Positions 22,546 to 34,770 are shown, numbered from the stretch's first letter. The stretch: 64,000 nucleotides of DNA from Procambarus clarkii (GCF_040958095.1 NC_091175.1:15919794-15983793); one strand, 5' to 3'. The notes: generated by a model from the sequence alone, not told the origin. Translations and numbers: made by a program.

Positions 22546-22790
22546 GCCCGGATTCAACAAACATTTACTCATACATTTACGAAACCTCTACATCTTCCCT
22601 CAATCATGACAGCTTTGTTTACATTTTTTAAATAATTTACGAGCTTCGAAACGTGACAATCAAAGGTTATTATTGTTATAAACAATCTCGCAGAGATTCG
22701 GAGCTCATAAACTGTTTAATAAATGCAATCAAAGCCGCCATGATTGTTGAAAGATGTACAGGTTTCGTAAGTGGACGAATAAATGCCAAG
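22546..22790. mobile_element. Palindromic element J, copy 1
   Basis: The left part (ATTTACGAAACCTCTACATC, TTCCCTCAATCATGACAGCT, TTGTTTACAT) is complementary to the right part (AAAGCCGCCATGATTGTTGA, AAGATGTACAGGTTTCGTAA). The centre is GTTATAAACAATCTCGCAGA. The same element is at 34050-34195 (half) and 52934-53360. Confidence 0.8.
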
Positions 22791-22914
22791 TAAATGGTCT
22801 TGGTTAAATATAATATTTACACAATATGGAGAAAATTGATCTTGAAGAGATTTTTGATAAAGTTTTTCCTGAAAGTTCAGAACGTGAATGAATATTGATG
22901 AAAAGTTCATTGTC

Positions 22915-23255
22915 AAGCCACGAAGTCGTTGATGTTGGTCACGAAGTCGTTGATGTTGGCCACGAAGTCGTTGATGTTGGTCACGAAGTCGGTGATGTTG
23001 GCCACGAAGTCGTTGATGTTGGTCACGAAGTCGTTGATGTTGGCCACGAAGTCATTGATGTCAGTCCTCTAAGTCGCTGATGTCGGCCACGAAGTCGCTG
23101 ATGTCAGGCTACGAAGTCGTTGATGTCGGACACGAAGTCATTGATGTCAGTCCACGAAGTCGCTGATGTTGGCCACGAAGTCATTGATGTCAGTCCACGA
23201 AGTCGCTGATGTCAGGCTACGAAGTCGTTGATGTCGGACACGAAGTCGTTTAGTA
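22915..23255. repeat. Minisatellite, 21-bp unit
   Basis: About 16 units of CACGAAGTCGTTGATGTTGG. Later units change to GATGTCAG and GATGTCGG, and block duplication is visible in that second half. The open frame (HEVVDVG) is a repeat translation. Confidence 0.95.
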
Positions 23256-23982
23256 TGTGGTCTAGTTGTCGATATTTTATTTATTTTGTATCGACAATCA
23301 AAATGTTTGACAGGAGCTGCTAGCAAAATCTGACATTTTGATTATTTGCAAATAAAAAATTCAGTATATTTGGGATTTAATTTATTTTTGTACACAATCT
23401 CTCTTTCAGAGTGTTTGTGCCTTAATAAAAACATGCTGGCACACTTTCCATATATATTTTGTATTCATTCACACCTGCAAAAAAGCAACGAAACCATAAT
23501 GCAATTTTTTTGTTTAGAATTTTTACGTTGTGATAACGTTAAAAAAATGTCTTGGTTACGTTATGAACGTTTGCTTGGAGTCTTTTGCTGTAAATACGAT
23601 TCACGTTGTCCATATCTGTGCTGTAATTCTTATAATTACAGCAGATACAGATTCCTTGTCCCTCGTATCTCATCCAAGTGGTATGTAGTTATATACTGTT
23701 TTTTTTTCTTTATAATTACCATACCTCTTAGAATTGCGCCCTCAAACCGTCTCTAGCTTGAGATTCTCCTATCTTATTCCACCTAACCACAACTTTGATA
23801 TCGCCAGCCACTTCCCTTTAATAGATTCGCTCTTCTGCATAAATTCAAATTTCGAACTCCTCATCCAGCTGAACCCTGATGCATGAGCATTAATAAGAGG
23901 GATAAAAGTCCTAAATCAGAAAATATTAAATATGGAATATGTTGTCATATTCAATGAGACATGTATAAAAGAAAAGTATACA

Positions 23983-23987
<5 letters not shown>
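23256..23987. other. Unassigned, with a few small inverted repeats
   Basis: A 136-residue plus-strand frame at 23346-23756 shows no recognisable domain. CAAAATGTTTGACAGGAGC...AAATCTGACATTTTGATT is a weak inverted repeat. Confidence 0.4.

Positions 23988-24069
<82 letters not shown>
23988..24069. repeat. (AT)n microsatellite
   Basis: Uninterrupted AT tract. Its right flank starts ATTGTGACAGG and the complement GTCACAAT follows about 40 bp on, so it may be the edge of another element. Confidence 0.97.

Positions 24070-25258
<1,189 letters not shown>

Positions 25259-25340
<82 letters not shown>
25259..25340. repeat. (AT)n microsatellite between palindrome A and Penelope-like fragment
   Basis: AT tract that is the right flank of palindrome A and the left flank of the open frame at 25345. 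Confidence 0.97.
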
Positions 25341-25342
<2 letters not shown>

Positions 25343-25344
25343 AG

Positions 25345-25557
25345 GAGCATATAATCTCCTCACACAACCAGACCATCACCAGAGAAATCTTAACAAGCAA
25401 CACAGAAATTATCGACAGATACAACGACCACAGGAGACTCGATAACAGCGAGGCCTTACACATCAAAACGTCAAAACCAGCAATCAACAGCCAATTAACA
25501 CATAATTACATTCTACCCACTTCAAGACCCCGAACCAGCACAGAAGCAAGAAGATAA
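25345..25557 (+). mobile_element. Penelope-like element, GIY-YIG endonuclease C-terminal fragment
   Basis: A 70-codon frame, without an ATG, runs out of the (AT)n tract to a TAA at 25555-25557. It reads ITREILTSNTEIIDRYNDHR and then EALHIKTSKPAINSQ, ending in RRLD...LPTSRP-type sequence. In GIY-YIG nucleases the catalytic Glu lies in an 'E..xI...P.lN' segment. E, P and N are all present here, as at the C-terminus of Penelope-like retroelements. The reverse transcriptase and the GIY-YIG motif proper are missing, so this is a 5'-truncated fragment. A host GIY-YIG gene exon is the alternative, but the (AT)n junctions favour a retroelement. Confidence 0.65.
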
Positions 25558-25631
25558 AACACGTAATATACCCCATTGGTTCGTGTTCTGTCTTTTCCCC
25601 TTGACTTGTGTCCTGTCACCTCACCCAGAAA

Positions 25632-25797
<166 letters not shown>

Positions 25798-25854
25798 AGT
25801 GACGTCAACAGGACGTCACAATTGTATTGTCAGTACAGGTTCGGAACGTAGTAA

Positions 25855-26050
25855 ATGTTTCTCCCTCCCGAGATCTCTCCTTCCCGCCAAAATACACGGG
25901 TGTGCCAACAGCTGACATTTAGCGGGAAATAACGAAGACAAACGACACCACAAATGTAAACAAAACGAGCGTTTATAGAGCCAGACTCCAAATTTAAGAG
26001 GTCTGGGCAAGCTGGTTGTTCTGCATCGTTCACTTCCACTGACTCGTTTA
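25855..26050. repeat. Dispersed repeat family K, copy 1
   Basis: CTTCCCGCCAAAATACACGG, GTGTGCCAACAGCTGACATT and TAGCGGGAAATAAC match 59475-59530. Similarity continues through GTAAACAAAACGAGCGTTTA to the GAGTTGGGC/GGTCTGGGC region. On minus both copies read an alignable peptide (SINARFVYI.../SIKANFVYT...). TTCCCGCCAAAA resembles an E2F site. Confidence 0.7.
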
Positions 26051-26210
26051 TCTGACCAAATGCTAAAATTGTTTAAAAAATGTTAGATGTTTTGCAGACT
26101 AATGTTTAAAATAACATCGACAACTGATAACGTTCTACTTGCCTTTCTTAGAAGGGAATTTGAGCTGTATTCAACGAGAGTGGAAATGCGAAATTGTGAT
26201 ATGGTGTTGA

Positions 26211-26320
26211 ACAAATCCACAAGGACCGTGATGAGGGTTCGAACCTACGTCCGAGAGGATCCCAGACGCGCCTTAATCGATTGTGCCACGACATGGTAAA
26301 AGAATTGCAACCAGGAGTTC
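26211..26320 (-). mobile_element. tRNA-derived SINE family R, copy 1
   Basis: On minus: TACCATGTCGTGGCACAATC, GATTAAGGCGCGTCTGGGAT, GTAGGTTCGAACCCTCATCA (B box) and CGGTCCTTGTGGATTTGTTC. It aligns along its whole length with the copy at 28681-28800. The A box is mutated relative to that copy. Confidence 0.8.
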
Positions 26321-26786
26321 ATCTGTCCTCACACGGATCCCGCAGCCTCTCCGAGACACAAACCAGGTTTTTACACAATTCCTCCATGCACCCGGGCTCT
26401 GTCAATAAGCTGTTCTACCTCTTCGCCCTTACTTCATTACGCGCCCTTGAGATTTAATTCATTTGATGCATCACGCTATTGTGATTTCTGTGTGTGATAT
26501 GGTGTTATTTCCTGTATAATCCTTTTTTTGTTCGCGAATTTGTCGGTTCAGCACAGCCATCTGCAGAAACATTATGTGAAACATGCATGTGATTTGTCAC
26601 CACATATGTTGGCTAATGTTCCAGTAAAAACAGTATTCATAGCTTTGCGTCGTAATAAATGTAGATTATTGCGTCACCAAATATGAGATCACTGCGTCTC
26701 TTATTCTGTGGATAATTGCGTCACTAGACATGCACGTTATTGCGTCATCACAAACGTACATTATAGCGTCACCACATAATTATACA
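26321..26786. other. Unassigned, with a degenerate tandem repeat
   Basis: At 26640-26780 a diverged unit built on ATTATTGCGTCACCA and CATTATAGCGTCACCACA recurs about every 35-40 bp. ATCACGCTATTGTGAT at about 26469 is shared with 12164. Confidence 0.5.
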
Positions 26787-27036
26787 ATTGACTTACTACA
26801 CACTGAACCGCCCTATTAGCAGGACCAACAGTTTTGTCACCTCCCCGAATCGCACTGAACTACTCTGTTCCAAGAACGCCCTGCTTAACTTAACAACACT
26901 GTATTCCCAAGGCATTACCCTCCTTGACAACACTAAACTCTCAATGTCCCTCCTTGCATGTCTAAAAACAAATATATTTGCTAATGACATTCAACACGAC
27001 ATAAAATGTTCAATAATCACCAGAGATACTTATTGA
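26787..27036 (+). pseudogene. Possible degenerate retroelement coding fragment
   Basis: An 82-codon frame reads SPNRTELLCSKNALLNLTTL and NDIQHDIKCSIITRDTY. It does not look like a simple repeat and composition differs from its AT-rich surroundings. The 'NALLNxTTL...LxNxxKLS' run resembles the region after the reverse transcriptase in LINEs, but I cannot assign a family. No partner copy is in the window. Confidence 0.3.
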
Positions 27037-27239
27037 ACTTATCACTCTCACTTATCTTTTCCACACAGCACCTGTATGGAGAACATGCAATCAATATACA
27101 TACAATCAACTTGACATACAATCACATACAATCGATTTTAAACATACAATCAACGTGAAATAGTAAGATGAAGTATTAATACTGACCACAGATAATGTTA
27201 AGAGTCTTTGTCGACATGAGCGCTTGAGTGCGTTAGGTA

Positions 27240-27435
27240 TGTAATGTTCACTTATATTTGTATAATGTTCACTTATATTTGTGTAATGTTCACTTATATT
27301 TGTATAATGTTCACTTATATTTGTATAATGCTCACTTATATTTGCATAATGTTCACTTATATTTGTATAATCTTCACTTATATTTGAATAATGTTCACTA
27401 TTTGTATAATGTTCAGTTACACTTGTCTAATATTA
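27240..27435. repeat. Minisatellite, 21-bp unit
   Basis: About nine units of GTTCACTTATATTTGTATAA. The plus frame (NVHLYLY) is a repeat translation. Confidence 0.93.
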
Positions 27436-28680
27436 GCTGATATTATGTATGTTCAATCTGAACCTTGATTTTTGTTGCAGTCACAAAAAATGGACAAAAT
27501 TCCTGACACTAGACAACACCTTTGTTTATTATGTTCACTTTATACATATTTACACATGCTCCCTCCTTTCCCTTTTGTTATGTGTTCGTAAACAAGGAAC
27601 CAATTCACCATACAGCTCTCTGCACGGTTACAGAATGATAACTGGGCAACCCGTCTTCAGACCAAGTCCATTCCATCCAGCAGTCGACCCCAAAGACGCA
27701 TTCATCAATTTTAACACGCTGTTCATTCAAAATTTCGCAAGGAATTTTCTCATATTTAAATTAATATTATTATTTATTAGTATATTGTGCATATTTAGAT
27801 ATTGGTTAGGTGTTTAGGTTCTGTTCGCAATTATTTGTATTTGTAGTACGTGAGTGAAGCATTTATAGCGTTGTGGTTCAAAGAAAATTCGTCAGCGAAG
27901 TACTTGTTCCGGAAGTGTTCGAACGTTATCAGTTGTGAGTCGTGTGTAAACCGTTTTTTATTCATAAACTGGGGGTTTAGCGGGTGGATGGAATGAACTT
28001 TGGGTCTTTGTTTGGAGGAAGGGTTGTCGTCCCTCCCTACCCTAGAATCGAACAAGGAACCAACCAGAGCAGAGATGTTTGCATTGTGCATACATACACA
28101 ATAATATCTTCGAGTTTAATCAATAGTTATACAATTTTATTTCTAAATACATAAAATAGCAACAACTGTTGAACCCTAAGATCACTAACAAAATTAAAAT
28201 AAAGACCACTTTATTTCTACTAAGACCACTAAGACTTTATTTCCACTCAAGACCACTAAGATCATTTTAAAGAGGAAAACTTCAGATGGGACCTCTGCTT
28301 TTCCATGTACAGCAGCTCCAGCGATAACCCTCTCCAAGGAAGAGCATTGTTCGAAAGCTCTGTATACCAAATGAGTATATGCAAATTAGGGCGAATTACG
28401 CACAAATGGTTGAGACTCGTGTCTAATTAGGACCACCAAAACGAGTTAATTAACCCGGCCAACCAGAAATGCTTATCTCTTGGAAGTCACGATTACATAA
28501 AATAGGTTCTGTCAACACCGTTTGCCCGAGGTAATTAACATCCTGCTGAGTTGGTTTTCTAATGGGTCTTTAGATATAATGATGGCTAAAGAAACTATAG
28601 TAATGGGCGTCGGTGTTTGTGTTGGTCTGTAGGCCAGCTTAAGCTTCTCTCTGCCTCTTGCCAAGCTTTCTTGTTATCTG
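27436..28680. other. Unassigned; two unrecognised open frames
   Basis: 27449-27817 (+, 122 codons) and 27831-28091 (-, 86 codons) are non-repetitive frames without recognisable motifs. Both contain an AACAAGGAACCAA word (about 27592 and 28052), which hints at a shared repeat. 28200-28270 has AAGACCACTAAGAC units in loose tandem. Confidence 0.35.
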
Positions 28681-28800
28681 AACAAATCCACAAGGGCCGT
28701 GACGAGGGTTCGAACCTACGTTCGAGAGGATCCCAGACGCTGCCTTAATCGACTGAGCTACGACATGGTAAAAAGAACTGCAACCGGAAGTTGCAATTCT
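28681..28800 (-). mobile_element. tRNA-derived SINE family R, copy 2
   Basis: On minus: ACCATGTCGTAGCTCAGTCG (A box TAGCTCAGTCG), GATTAAGGCAGCGTCTGGGA, CGTAGGTTCGAACCCTCGTC (B box) and GGCCCTTGTGGATTTGTTC. This copy's internal promoter boxes are the closest to tRNA consensus in the window. The 3' flank of the tRNA-like part is shared with copy 1, so it is a SINE and not a tRNA gene. Confidence 0.85.
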
Positions 28801-28829
28801 GTGTTTCTTGTTATCTGTTTTCAAAATTT

Positions 28830-29050
28830 GTTCTTAGCTGGAGTCAAGCTTTACCTCTACGTGTTGTCGAACATGTATGTTAATCGTTGTTAAGCTTTGC
28901 ACTTTCTTGTTGTCAAGCAGAGTCCTTACCTGTTAAGCTTTATCCTTGATCTCAAACTTGATTCCATCCGTTTGTCTCTAGATGTTGTCAGACTTTGCCT
29001 ATGTCTATTGTTAAGCTTAGTCCAGACCTGTTTTCAAGCTTTTCCCTAGC
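28830..29050. repeat. Degenerate tandem repeat around TTGTTAAGCTTTGCC
   Basis: Words such as TGTCAAGC, TGTTAAGCTTTATCC, TGTCAGACTTTGCC and TTTCAAGCTTTTCCC recur about every 40 bp. Highly diverged. Confidence 0.5.
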
Positions 29051-29109
29051 AACTAGAGATAACGTGAAGGAGCACACAGCTTCTTCCCAGAATATTTGGT
29101 GCAATATAT

Positions 29110-29612
29110 GCACTTGAGCAGCATCTTGATCCCATCCTCGCTTGAGCAGCATCTTGATCCCGACCTCGCTTGAGCAGCATCTTCATCCCGTCCTCACTTG
29201 AGCATCATTTTCATCCTGTCCTCACTTGAGCAGCATCTTCATCCCGTCCTCACTTGAGCAGCATCTTCATCCCGTCCTCACTTGAGCAGCATCTTCATCC
29301 CGTCCTCACTTGAGCAGCATCTTCATCCCGTCCTCACTTGAGCAGCATCTTCATCCGTCCTCACTTGAGCAGCATCTTCATCCCGTCCTCACTTGAGCAG
29401 CATCTTCATCCCGTCCTCACTTGAGCAGCATCTTCATCCCGTCCTCACTTGAGCAGCATCTTCATCCCGTCCTCACTTGAGCAGCATCTTCATCCCGTCC
29501 TCGCTTGAGCAGCATCTTCATCCCGTCCTCACTTGAGCAGCATCTTCATCCCGTCCTCACTTGAGCAGCATCTTCATCCCGTCCTCACTTGAGCAGCATT
29601 TTGATTCCGTCT
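29110..29612. repeat. Minisatellite, 28-bp unit
   Basis: About 18 units of TTGAGCAGCATCTTCATCCC plus GTCCTCAC, very uniform in the middle (29220-29580) and more diverged at both ends. Directly repeated without spacers. Confidence 0.97.
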
Positions 29613-29699
29613 CATGTTTTACTCGCAGGATAATGCTGTCTGAATGACTGTCCAACGTCACCCACTTGTGCTAAAATGTCATTACTTCTATATAAATAT

Positions 29700-30230
29700 A
29701 TATTAGAGGGAAACCCGGCGGTGCCCGGGGGTAGTTTGCCTCTTCCCCATGCACACATTCACTCCGTCCTCTCGACTTGCCACAACGGGGAAAAAATGGC
29801 GTGCTAAAACACCCGAACTTAACCAAACCTGAGTGACCCACGTATAGAGAACGTGGTTGATTGAGAGCTGCAATGATTAGGAGTACATCATATTTTGTAC
29901 GGTGAGGGTTTGGACGTAAAAATTCGCAAGGACCGGCTGCCCCATTCCTCTATTTTCCCTCTCCGCTTTCTCCCTTTCCACCCCACTTTCTCCCCCTCCC
30001 TCTCCCTTTTTTTACTCTCTCGTCTTCCCTAATTATACTCGTTTGACCTCCAAACTCGAACGGGTATTTCGATTTACATATATGTATCAAAAGGTCACTA
30101 TTATGCCCTACAAATAGGACCAACCCCGGCCTTTGTCCGTCCCGGACCTCAGACCATTCCCCCTTGGAAACTTTAGTAAAGCTACCCCTAAGCATCTAAC
30201 CTCCACATGCAAATTAACCTATGAATATCT
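29700..30230. repeat. Dispersed-element-like region L
   Basis: GAAACCCGGCGGTGCCCGGG near 29709 resembles the junction phrase of a repeat I have seen in arthropod genomes. The minus frame at 29950-30195 (VGHNSDLLIHICKSKYPFEF) is non-repetitive. I see no second copy in the window, so the assignment rests on memory of the motif. Confidence 0.4.
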
Positions 30231-30588
30231 CCCCCCCCCAAAAAAAAATTAACTAATGCGTTAATAAAATTTTACACAACATAACGAGCACCAAAATTGT
30301 TGATTGATTGTTAGATAATCTTTATTAACGTCGTAGCGAACGACCCAATAAGTTGCCCCGGCAATCGGTATTGCAGATTGTGATATCAGGGATGAACGAA
30401 ATACCACAGATAAGATATCCAATCATCGTAAGTCCGGTTAGATCCTCAGACATAGAGACCAATCTGCAGGCTCCCTCGTTGCTTGATTAAAGATCAACAC
30501 TGGCGAAGAACGGCTGGTTCTTCATAACACGTCGCACCTCCGTATTGCCTGAAGCAATCCTCAACTATAATAAGATCGACTTTCAGCA
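30231..30588. other. Unassigned
   Basis: No recognised feature; C-run and A-run near 30228-30248. Confidence 0.4.
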
Positions 30589-30589
30589 G

Positions 30590-31310
30590 CCACGAGACTA
30601 CAGCAACGGTGACGCTACTGTCCCTAAGACTACGTCAACGGTGGGGCTACTGTCCCTAAGACTACGTCAACGGTGGGGCTACTGTCACTAAGACTACGTC
30701 AACGGTGGGGCTACTGTCACTAAGATTACAACAACGGTGGGGCTACTGTCCCTAAGACTACGTCAACGGTGGGGCTACAGTCCCTAAGACTACGTCAACG
30801 GTGGGGCTACTGTCACTAAGACTACGTCAACGGTGGAGCTACTGTCACTAAGACTACAGCAACGGTGACGCTACTGTTATTAAGACTACAACAACGGTGA
30901 GGCTACTGTCACTAAGACTACGTCAACGGTGGGGCTACTATCCCTAAGACTTCGTCAATGGTGGGGCTACTGTCCCTAAGACTACGTCAACGGCGGGGCT
31001 ACTGTCCCTAAGACTTCAACAACGGTGGGGCTACTGTCCCTAAGACTTCAACAACGGTGGGCCTACTGTCCCTAAGACTACGTCAACGGTGACGCTACTG
31101 TCCCTATGACTACGACAACGGTGGGGCTACTGTCCCCAAGACTACGTCAACGGTGGGGCTACTGTCCCTAAGACTACGTCAACGGTGGGGCTACTGTCAC
31201 TAAGACTACGTCAACGGTGGGGCTACTGTCCCTAACACTACGTCAACGGTGACGCTACTGTCCCTAAGACTACGTCAACGGTGGGGCTACTGTCCCTGGA
31301 ACTATGACAA
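30590..31310. repeat. Minisatellite, 32-bp unit
   Basis: About 22 units of TAAGACTACGTCAACGGTGG plus GGCTACTGTCCC. Variants GTGACGCTACTG, CTTCAACAACGG and CACTAAG recur in blocks. The unit is not divisible by three and no long frame results. Confidence 0.97.
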
Positions 31311-32035
31311 GGGCGAGGATCTAGAACACTCTAACACTGGAATAAGAGTCAGCGTCTGATAAGTTTACCGATAAAACTGACCCTTATGTTCCTCCTATTA
31401 CTCTATTAATTAATTAGTGCAGTAATGCAATCAATTAATGGATTAATTAATGTATAAATTAATGCAAACGTTGCAAACAATGCAATAATGGTACTGGAAT
31501 AAAATAGTTAGTATTACAAGCAATACAATGCAATAACGACTGAATTCGCAAAAATAAAATGTTCTTGAAAACTCTAGAGAGACCGGTCTTTGGTGACTCT
31601 AGACTCTAGGGGCTTTTAATAACACAAATATTCAGCATTTAGAGTGGTTGAAAATTTTCCGGGCAGATGAAAGTAGTTTTCCCCTTAGAGTGAACGAGAA
31701 GAGAGGAAAATTGATATTTTTTTCCCCTGGACAACAATATCGTAAAAAAATTGCTAAAGGCTGCATTGTGTTCTCCTTCACCCTACCTCTTTTCATATGT
31801 CAATCCTTCCCCCCTTCCATCATTGTAGTCCTTCCATTCCCTCTCTCTTTCCTTCCCTCTCTCTGCCTCTTCTTCCCTCTTTGAAAAAATTAACATTTTG
31901 TTCATAAATGTATTTGATTGTTCCGCTCTATCAAATTACGTTTTTACCGTCAGGGGCTTAAGGATGAACGCTCTCAACTTGGTCTCCTGGAAGAGAAAGG
32001 TAAGTTAAATTAATAATCTCGTATTTTGTGTGTGT
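31311..32035. other. Unassigned
   Basis: ATTAATTAATGCAAT-like AT-rich sequence at 31400-31520. Otherwise nothing recognised. Confidence 0.4.
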
Positions 32036-32375
32036 GTGTGTACTCACCTAATTGTGCTTGCGGGGGTTGAGCTTTGTCTCTTTGGTCCCGCCTCTCAACT
32101 GTCAGTCAACTGGTGTACAGGTTTCTGAGCCTACTGGGCTCTATCATATCTAGATTTGAAACTGTATATGGAGTCAGCCTCCACCACATCACTTCCTAGA
32201 GCATTCCATTTATTAAATACTCTGACATTGAAAAAATTCTTTCTAACGTTTCTGTGGCTCATTTGGGTGCTAAGTTTCCACCTGTGTCCCCTTGTTCGTG
32301 TTCCACCCGTGCTGAAGAGTTTGTCTTTGTCCACCCTGTCAATTCCCCTGAGAATTTTGTTGGTGGTTATCTGTG
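32036..32375 (-). mobile_element. LINE family H, C-terminal fragment and tail
   Basis: On minus it reads TTNKILRGIDRVDKDKLFST, then TRTRGHRWKLSTQMSHRNVR and VFNKWNALGSDVVEADSIYS, a stop near 32131, then the H tail ending CACAATTAGGTGAGTACACA. It closely matches 20740-21077. The tail end meets a short (TG)n at 32025-32041 and the truncated 5' end meets (TG)n at 32376, so it is again microsatellite-bounded. Confidence 0.85.
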
Positions 32376-32396
32376 TGTGTGTGTGTGTATGTGTGC

Positions 32397-32489
<93 letters not shown>
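32376..32489. repeat. (TG)n microsatellite
   Basis: TG tract with GC and AT interruptions, immediately 5' of the LINE H fragment in its own orientation. Confidence 0.97.
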
Positions 32490-32490
<1 letters not shown>

Positions 32491-32542
32491 TAACCTAGTT
32501 GTGTTTGCGGGGGTTGAGCTTTGCTCTTTCGGCTCGCCTCTC

Positions 32543-32600
<58 letters not shown>

Positions 32601-32715
32601 TCGCCTAGTTGTGTTTGCGGGGGTTGAGCTTTGCTCTTTCGGCTCGCCTCTCAGCTGTGTGTGTGTGTTTGTTTGTGTGTGTGTGTTTGTTTGTGTGTGT
32701 GTGTGAGTGTGCACA
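32490..32715 (-). repeat. Tandem LINE-H tail fragments separated by (TG)n
   Basis: AACTAGG..TGTGTTTGCGGGGGTTGAGC and TTTGCTCTTTCGGCTCGCCT followed by CTCAACTGTG are minus-strand H tails. They occur twice, at 32490-32547 and 32601-32657, each followed by (TG)n. The duplicate unit is therefore 'tail + microsatellite', about 110 bp. A further degenerate (TG)n with TTTGTT steps runs to 32705. Confidence 0.88.
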
Positions 32716-34049
32716 CTCACCTCGATTTACTTGCAAAGATGTCCTGTCAGTGTTGATCATTGGTTCCAGGCTCGTTTTAACTACCTTCTTAGTTCAACAC
32801 AATGACTCAATTCCCCCACTTTTATCGTAACATATTTACATTTCAAATTGAGTATAGAGTTGACTTCAGCCAGCTCTTCGTCTCAACTATTCTACTTACT
32901 GAAAATTATATTACTGAAGCAGTTCATTTTTACCTCCCTTTTGCAGGACTGAACTTCAGCTCAGTCTGTTGATCGTCTAATGCACTAAGTCTCGACCTCT
33001 TTATATAGGGAGAATGCGTAAGAGGCATTAAATGGGGGATAAATTGAGAATGGGAAGGGAGTGGGTGGGGGGGAGGGGGGGGGGTAAATGAAGAGAAAGG
33101 GTAAGGGTTGAAAGTGGAAGAGGCATTAAGTGGAGGGGGCATTAAGTGGGATCTGGGGAGATGGTTATTATCCCAAATCCTCGAAAAATAAAAAATACAA
33201 TTTTTTTGGTGTATAAAGGTTAAATCAATAAACTCCACTTGTGCTTTTCCTAATCTGAACCAAAACTGAAACGCCAAAAGCATATAAAAGGGGTTCCTTT
33301 TGTTTTTGTTCCGGTAGCGCCATCAGTAAGCGCTGTTCATTAAGATTCCAATCGTTTAATTAACTTTAAATGGGAGCTCGAGTCATTCGCCCCAAACTAT
33401 GCTTAAATAAACTTTCTCTAAAACGGGACAAGCGCGTTATGATACGAGTGTGCTGTTTTGTTTACATCCGTTTACAGGTGGAAACTGCTGCATGTACAAC
33501 TAGGTGAACAGTGGTATCAGGTTATTGAAATTCTGTGCAAAAATCTCACAGCATGCCCGGGAACCATTTGTGGGCCTACTGTGCTGACAATGGCACATGT
33601 ACCAAAATTAGGATTAAAATTGAAATTAATAAGTTTAACCCAGCGATTTTCAGTTAAATTTATTTCTAAAAGAAACTTAATTGCTATGATTGGCCAATGA
33701 AGGAAACATTAGAAAACTGAACAATCCCGACACCGTATCTATGATGGCAGACTTGGTATTGAGGGTCTAACTGATTAGACCCAATATAACGCCACAGAAG
33801 GAGGAGAGCTTTTGGGTGGATTTACAATAAACATGTTTCCAATAGAACAAATATTGCTAACAAAAATCCACTGCTTAAATGCCAGTGGAATCTCCACAAA
33901 CTCCTTATTTTAAAGCACTTTCATTAACCTTTACATTGACAAAGATTATGTTAGTTTGTACTGTAAAATATATGTTTTTCTGAAGGATCAAATAATTAGT
34001 GTCATAGGGTGTTTCAGTCTTTTAAAGTTCTCTGCTGTATGCACTGACC
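32716..34049. other. Unassigned
   Basis: G-run region at 33060-33090, otherwise AT-rich sequence without a recognised gene or repeat. Confidence 0.4.
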
Positions 34050-34195
34050 CGGGTCAGGATTCATCAACAATTTACGTGTCCACTTACGAAATCTCTACAT
34101 CTTTCTTAAGTCATGGCGGCTGAATTTGTATTTATTAAACAGTTTATGAGTTCCGAAGTGTTATGATGGTGTTTATAACAACAATAACCTTTATA
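34050..34195 (+). mobile_element. Palindromic element J, half copy
   Basis: TCCACTTACGAAATCTCTAC, ATCTTTCTTAAGTCATGGCG, TTTATTAAACAGTTTATGAG and TTATAACAACAATAACC align with one arm plus centre of element J (22546, 52934). The other arm is absent. Confidence 0.7.
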
Positions 34196-34379
34196 TTCAT
34201 TATATTAACTTGCAAATGTAGCAAATCATCAGACAGCAACATCGACCAAAACCACTTGCAATCAATTAACTATTTAATCTAGTGTGAAGCATTTGATGCT
34301 GTGGACCTGAGCATGAAAACTCAGGTGCTTTAGTTTAATTGAAACATCACAATATTGAAGCATTGTCAGACTGATTGAT

Positions 34380-34770
34380 TGATTGACTGATTGATTAACA
34401 TTAAGCCACCCAAGAGGCGGCACTTACATGAATAGCCCGTAAATAGTAAATTTTTTGGGAGTGAATGTGAGCATTGGTCGTGAAAGGATATACTGTGATG
34501 TGCTCGCATTTAAATCGTCAGTCCTTACTATGTGGCTGCTATCGCGGGGAAGAAAGGTGCTTGACAGTATTAATGAGGATGTCCAGCTGCTGGACACTTT
34601 TCCTTTCCAGAAGAGTGGCAGTGTTGATGGCTTCACGGTATATACTGCAAGATTCAGGGACTCTTAAAGCTCTTCAAAGATCTTTGGTTGCTTCACATTC
34701 CAGGAGATAGTGAAGTAGTGCTTGTCTGTGAATGTTTGGCAGAAGATTCTCGTTTATCTGATTTTATAGG
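34380..34770 (+). repeat. Dispersed repeat family I, longest copy
   Basis: ATTAAGCCACCCAAGAGGCG plus GCACTTACATGAATAGCCCG is followed by GGGGAAGAAAGGTGCTTGAC, AGTATTAATGAGGATGTCCA and GCTGCTGGACAC. The reverse-strand copy at 43990-44225 has the same blocks in the same relative order. A 70-codon frame in each direction has no recognisable motif. Confidence 0.65.

Noticed and set aside
23346..23756. 136-codon plus-strand frame rich in Phe, Cys and Tyr
   Set aside because: Composition follows the AT-rich background and no motif, signal or homologous copy is visible.
27449..28091. Frames of 122 (+) and 86 (-) codons
   Set aside because: Non-repetitive but without recognisable domains; kept only as unassigned sequence.
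28681..28800. Functional tRNA gene on the minus strand
   Set aside because: Good A and B boxes but poor acceptor pairing, and a second diverged copy sharing flanking sequence shows it is a SINE.
29110..29612. Possible CRISPR-like array of 28-bp direct repeats
   Set aside because: Units abut with no unique spacers; the sequence context is eukaryotic.
32930..33283. 117-codon minus-strand proline-rich frame
   Set aside because: Driven by G-rich low-complexity sequence at 33050-33130; no domain.
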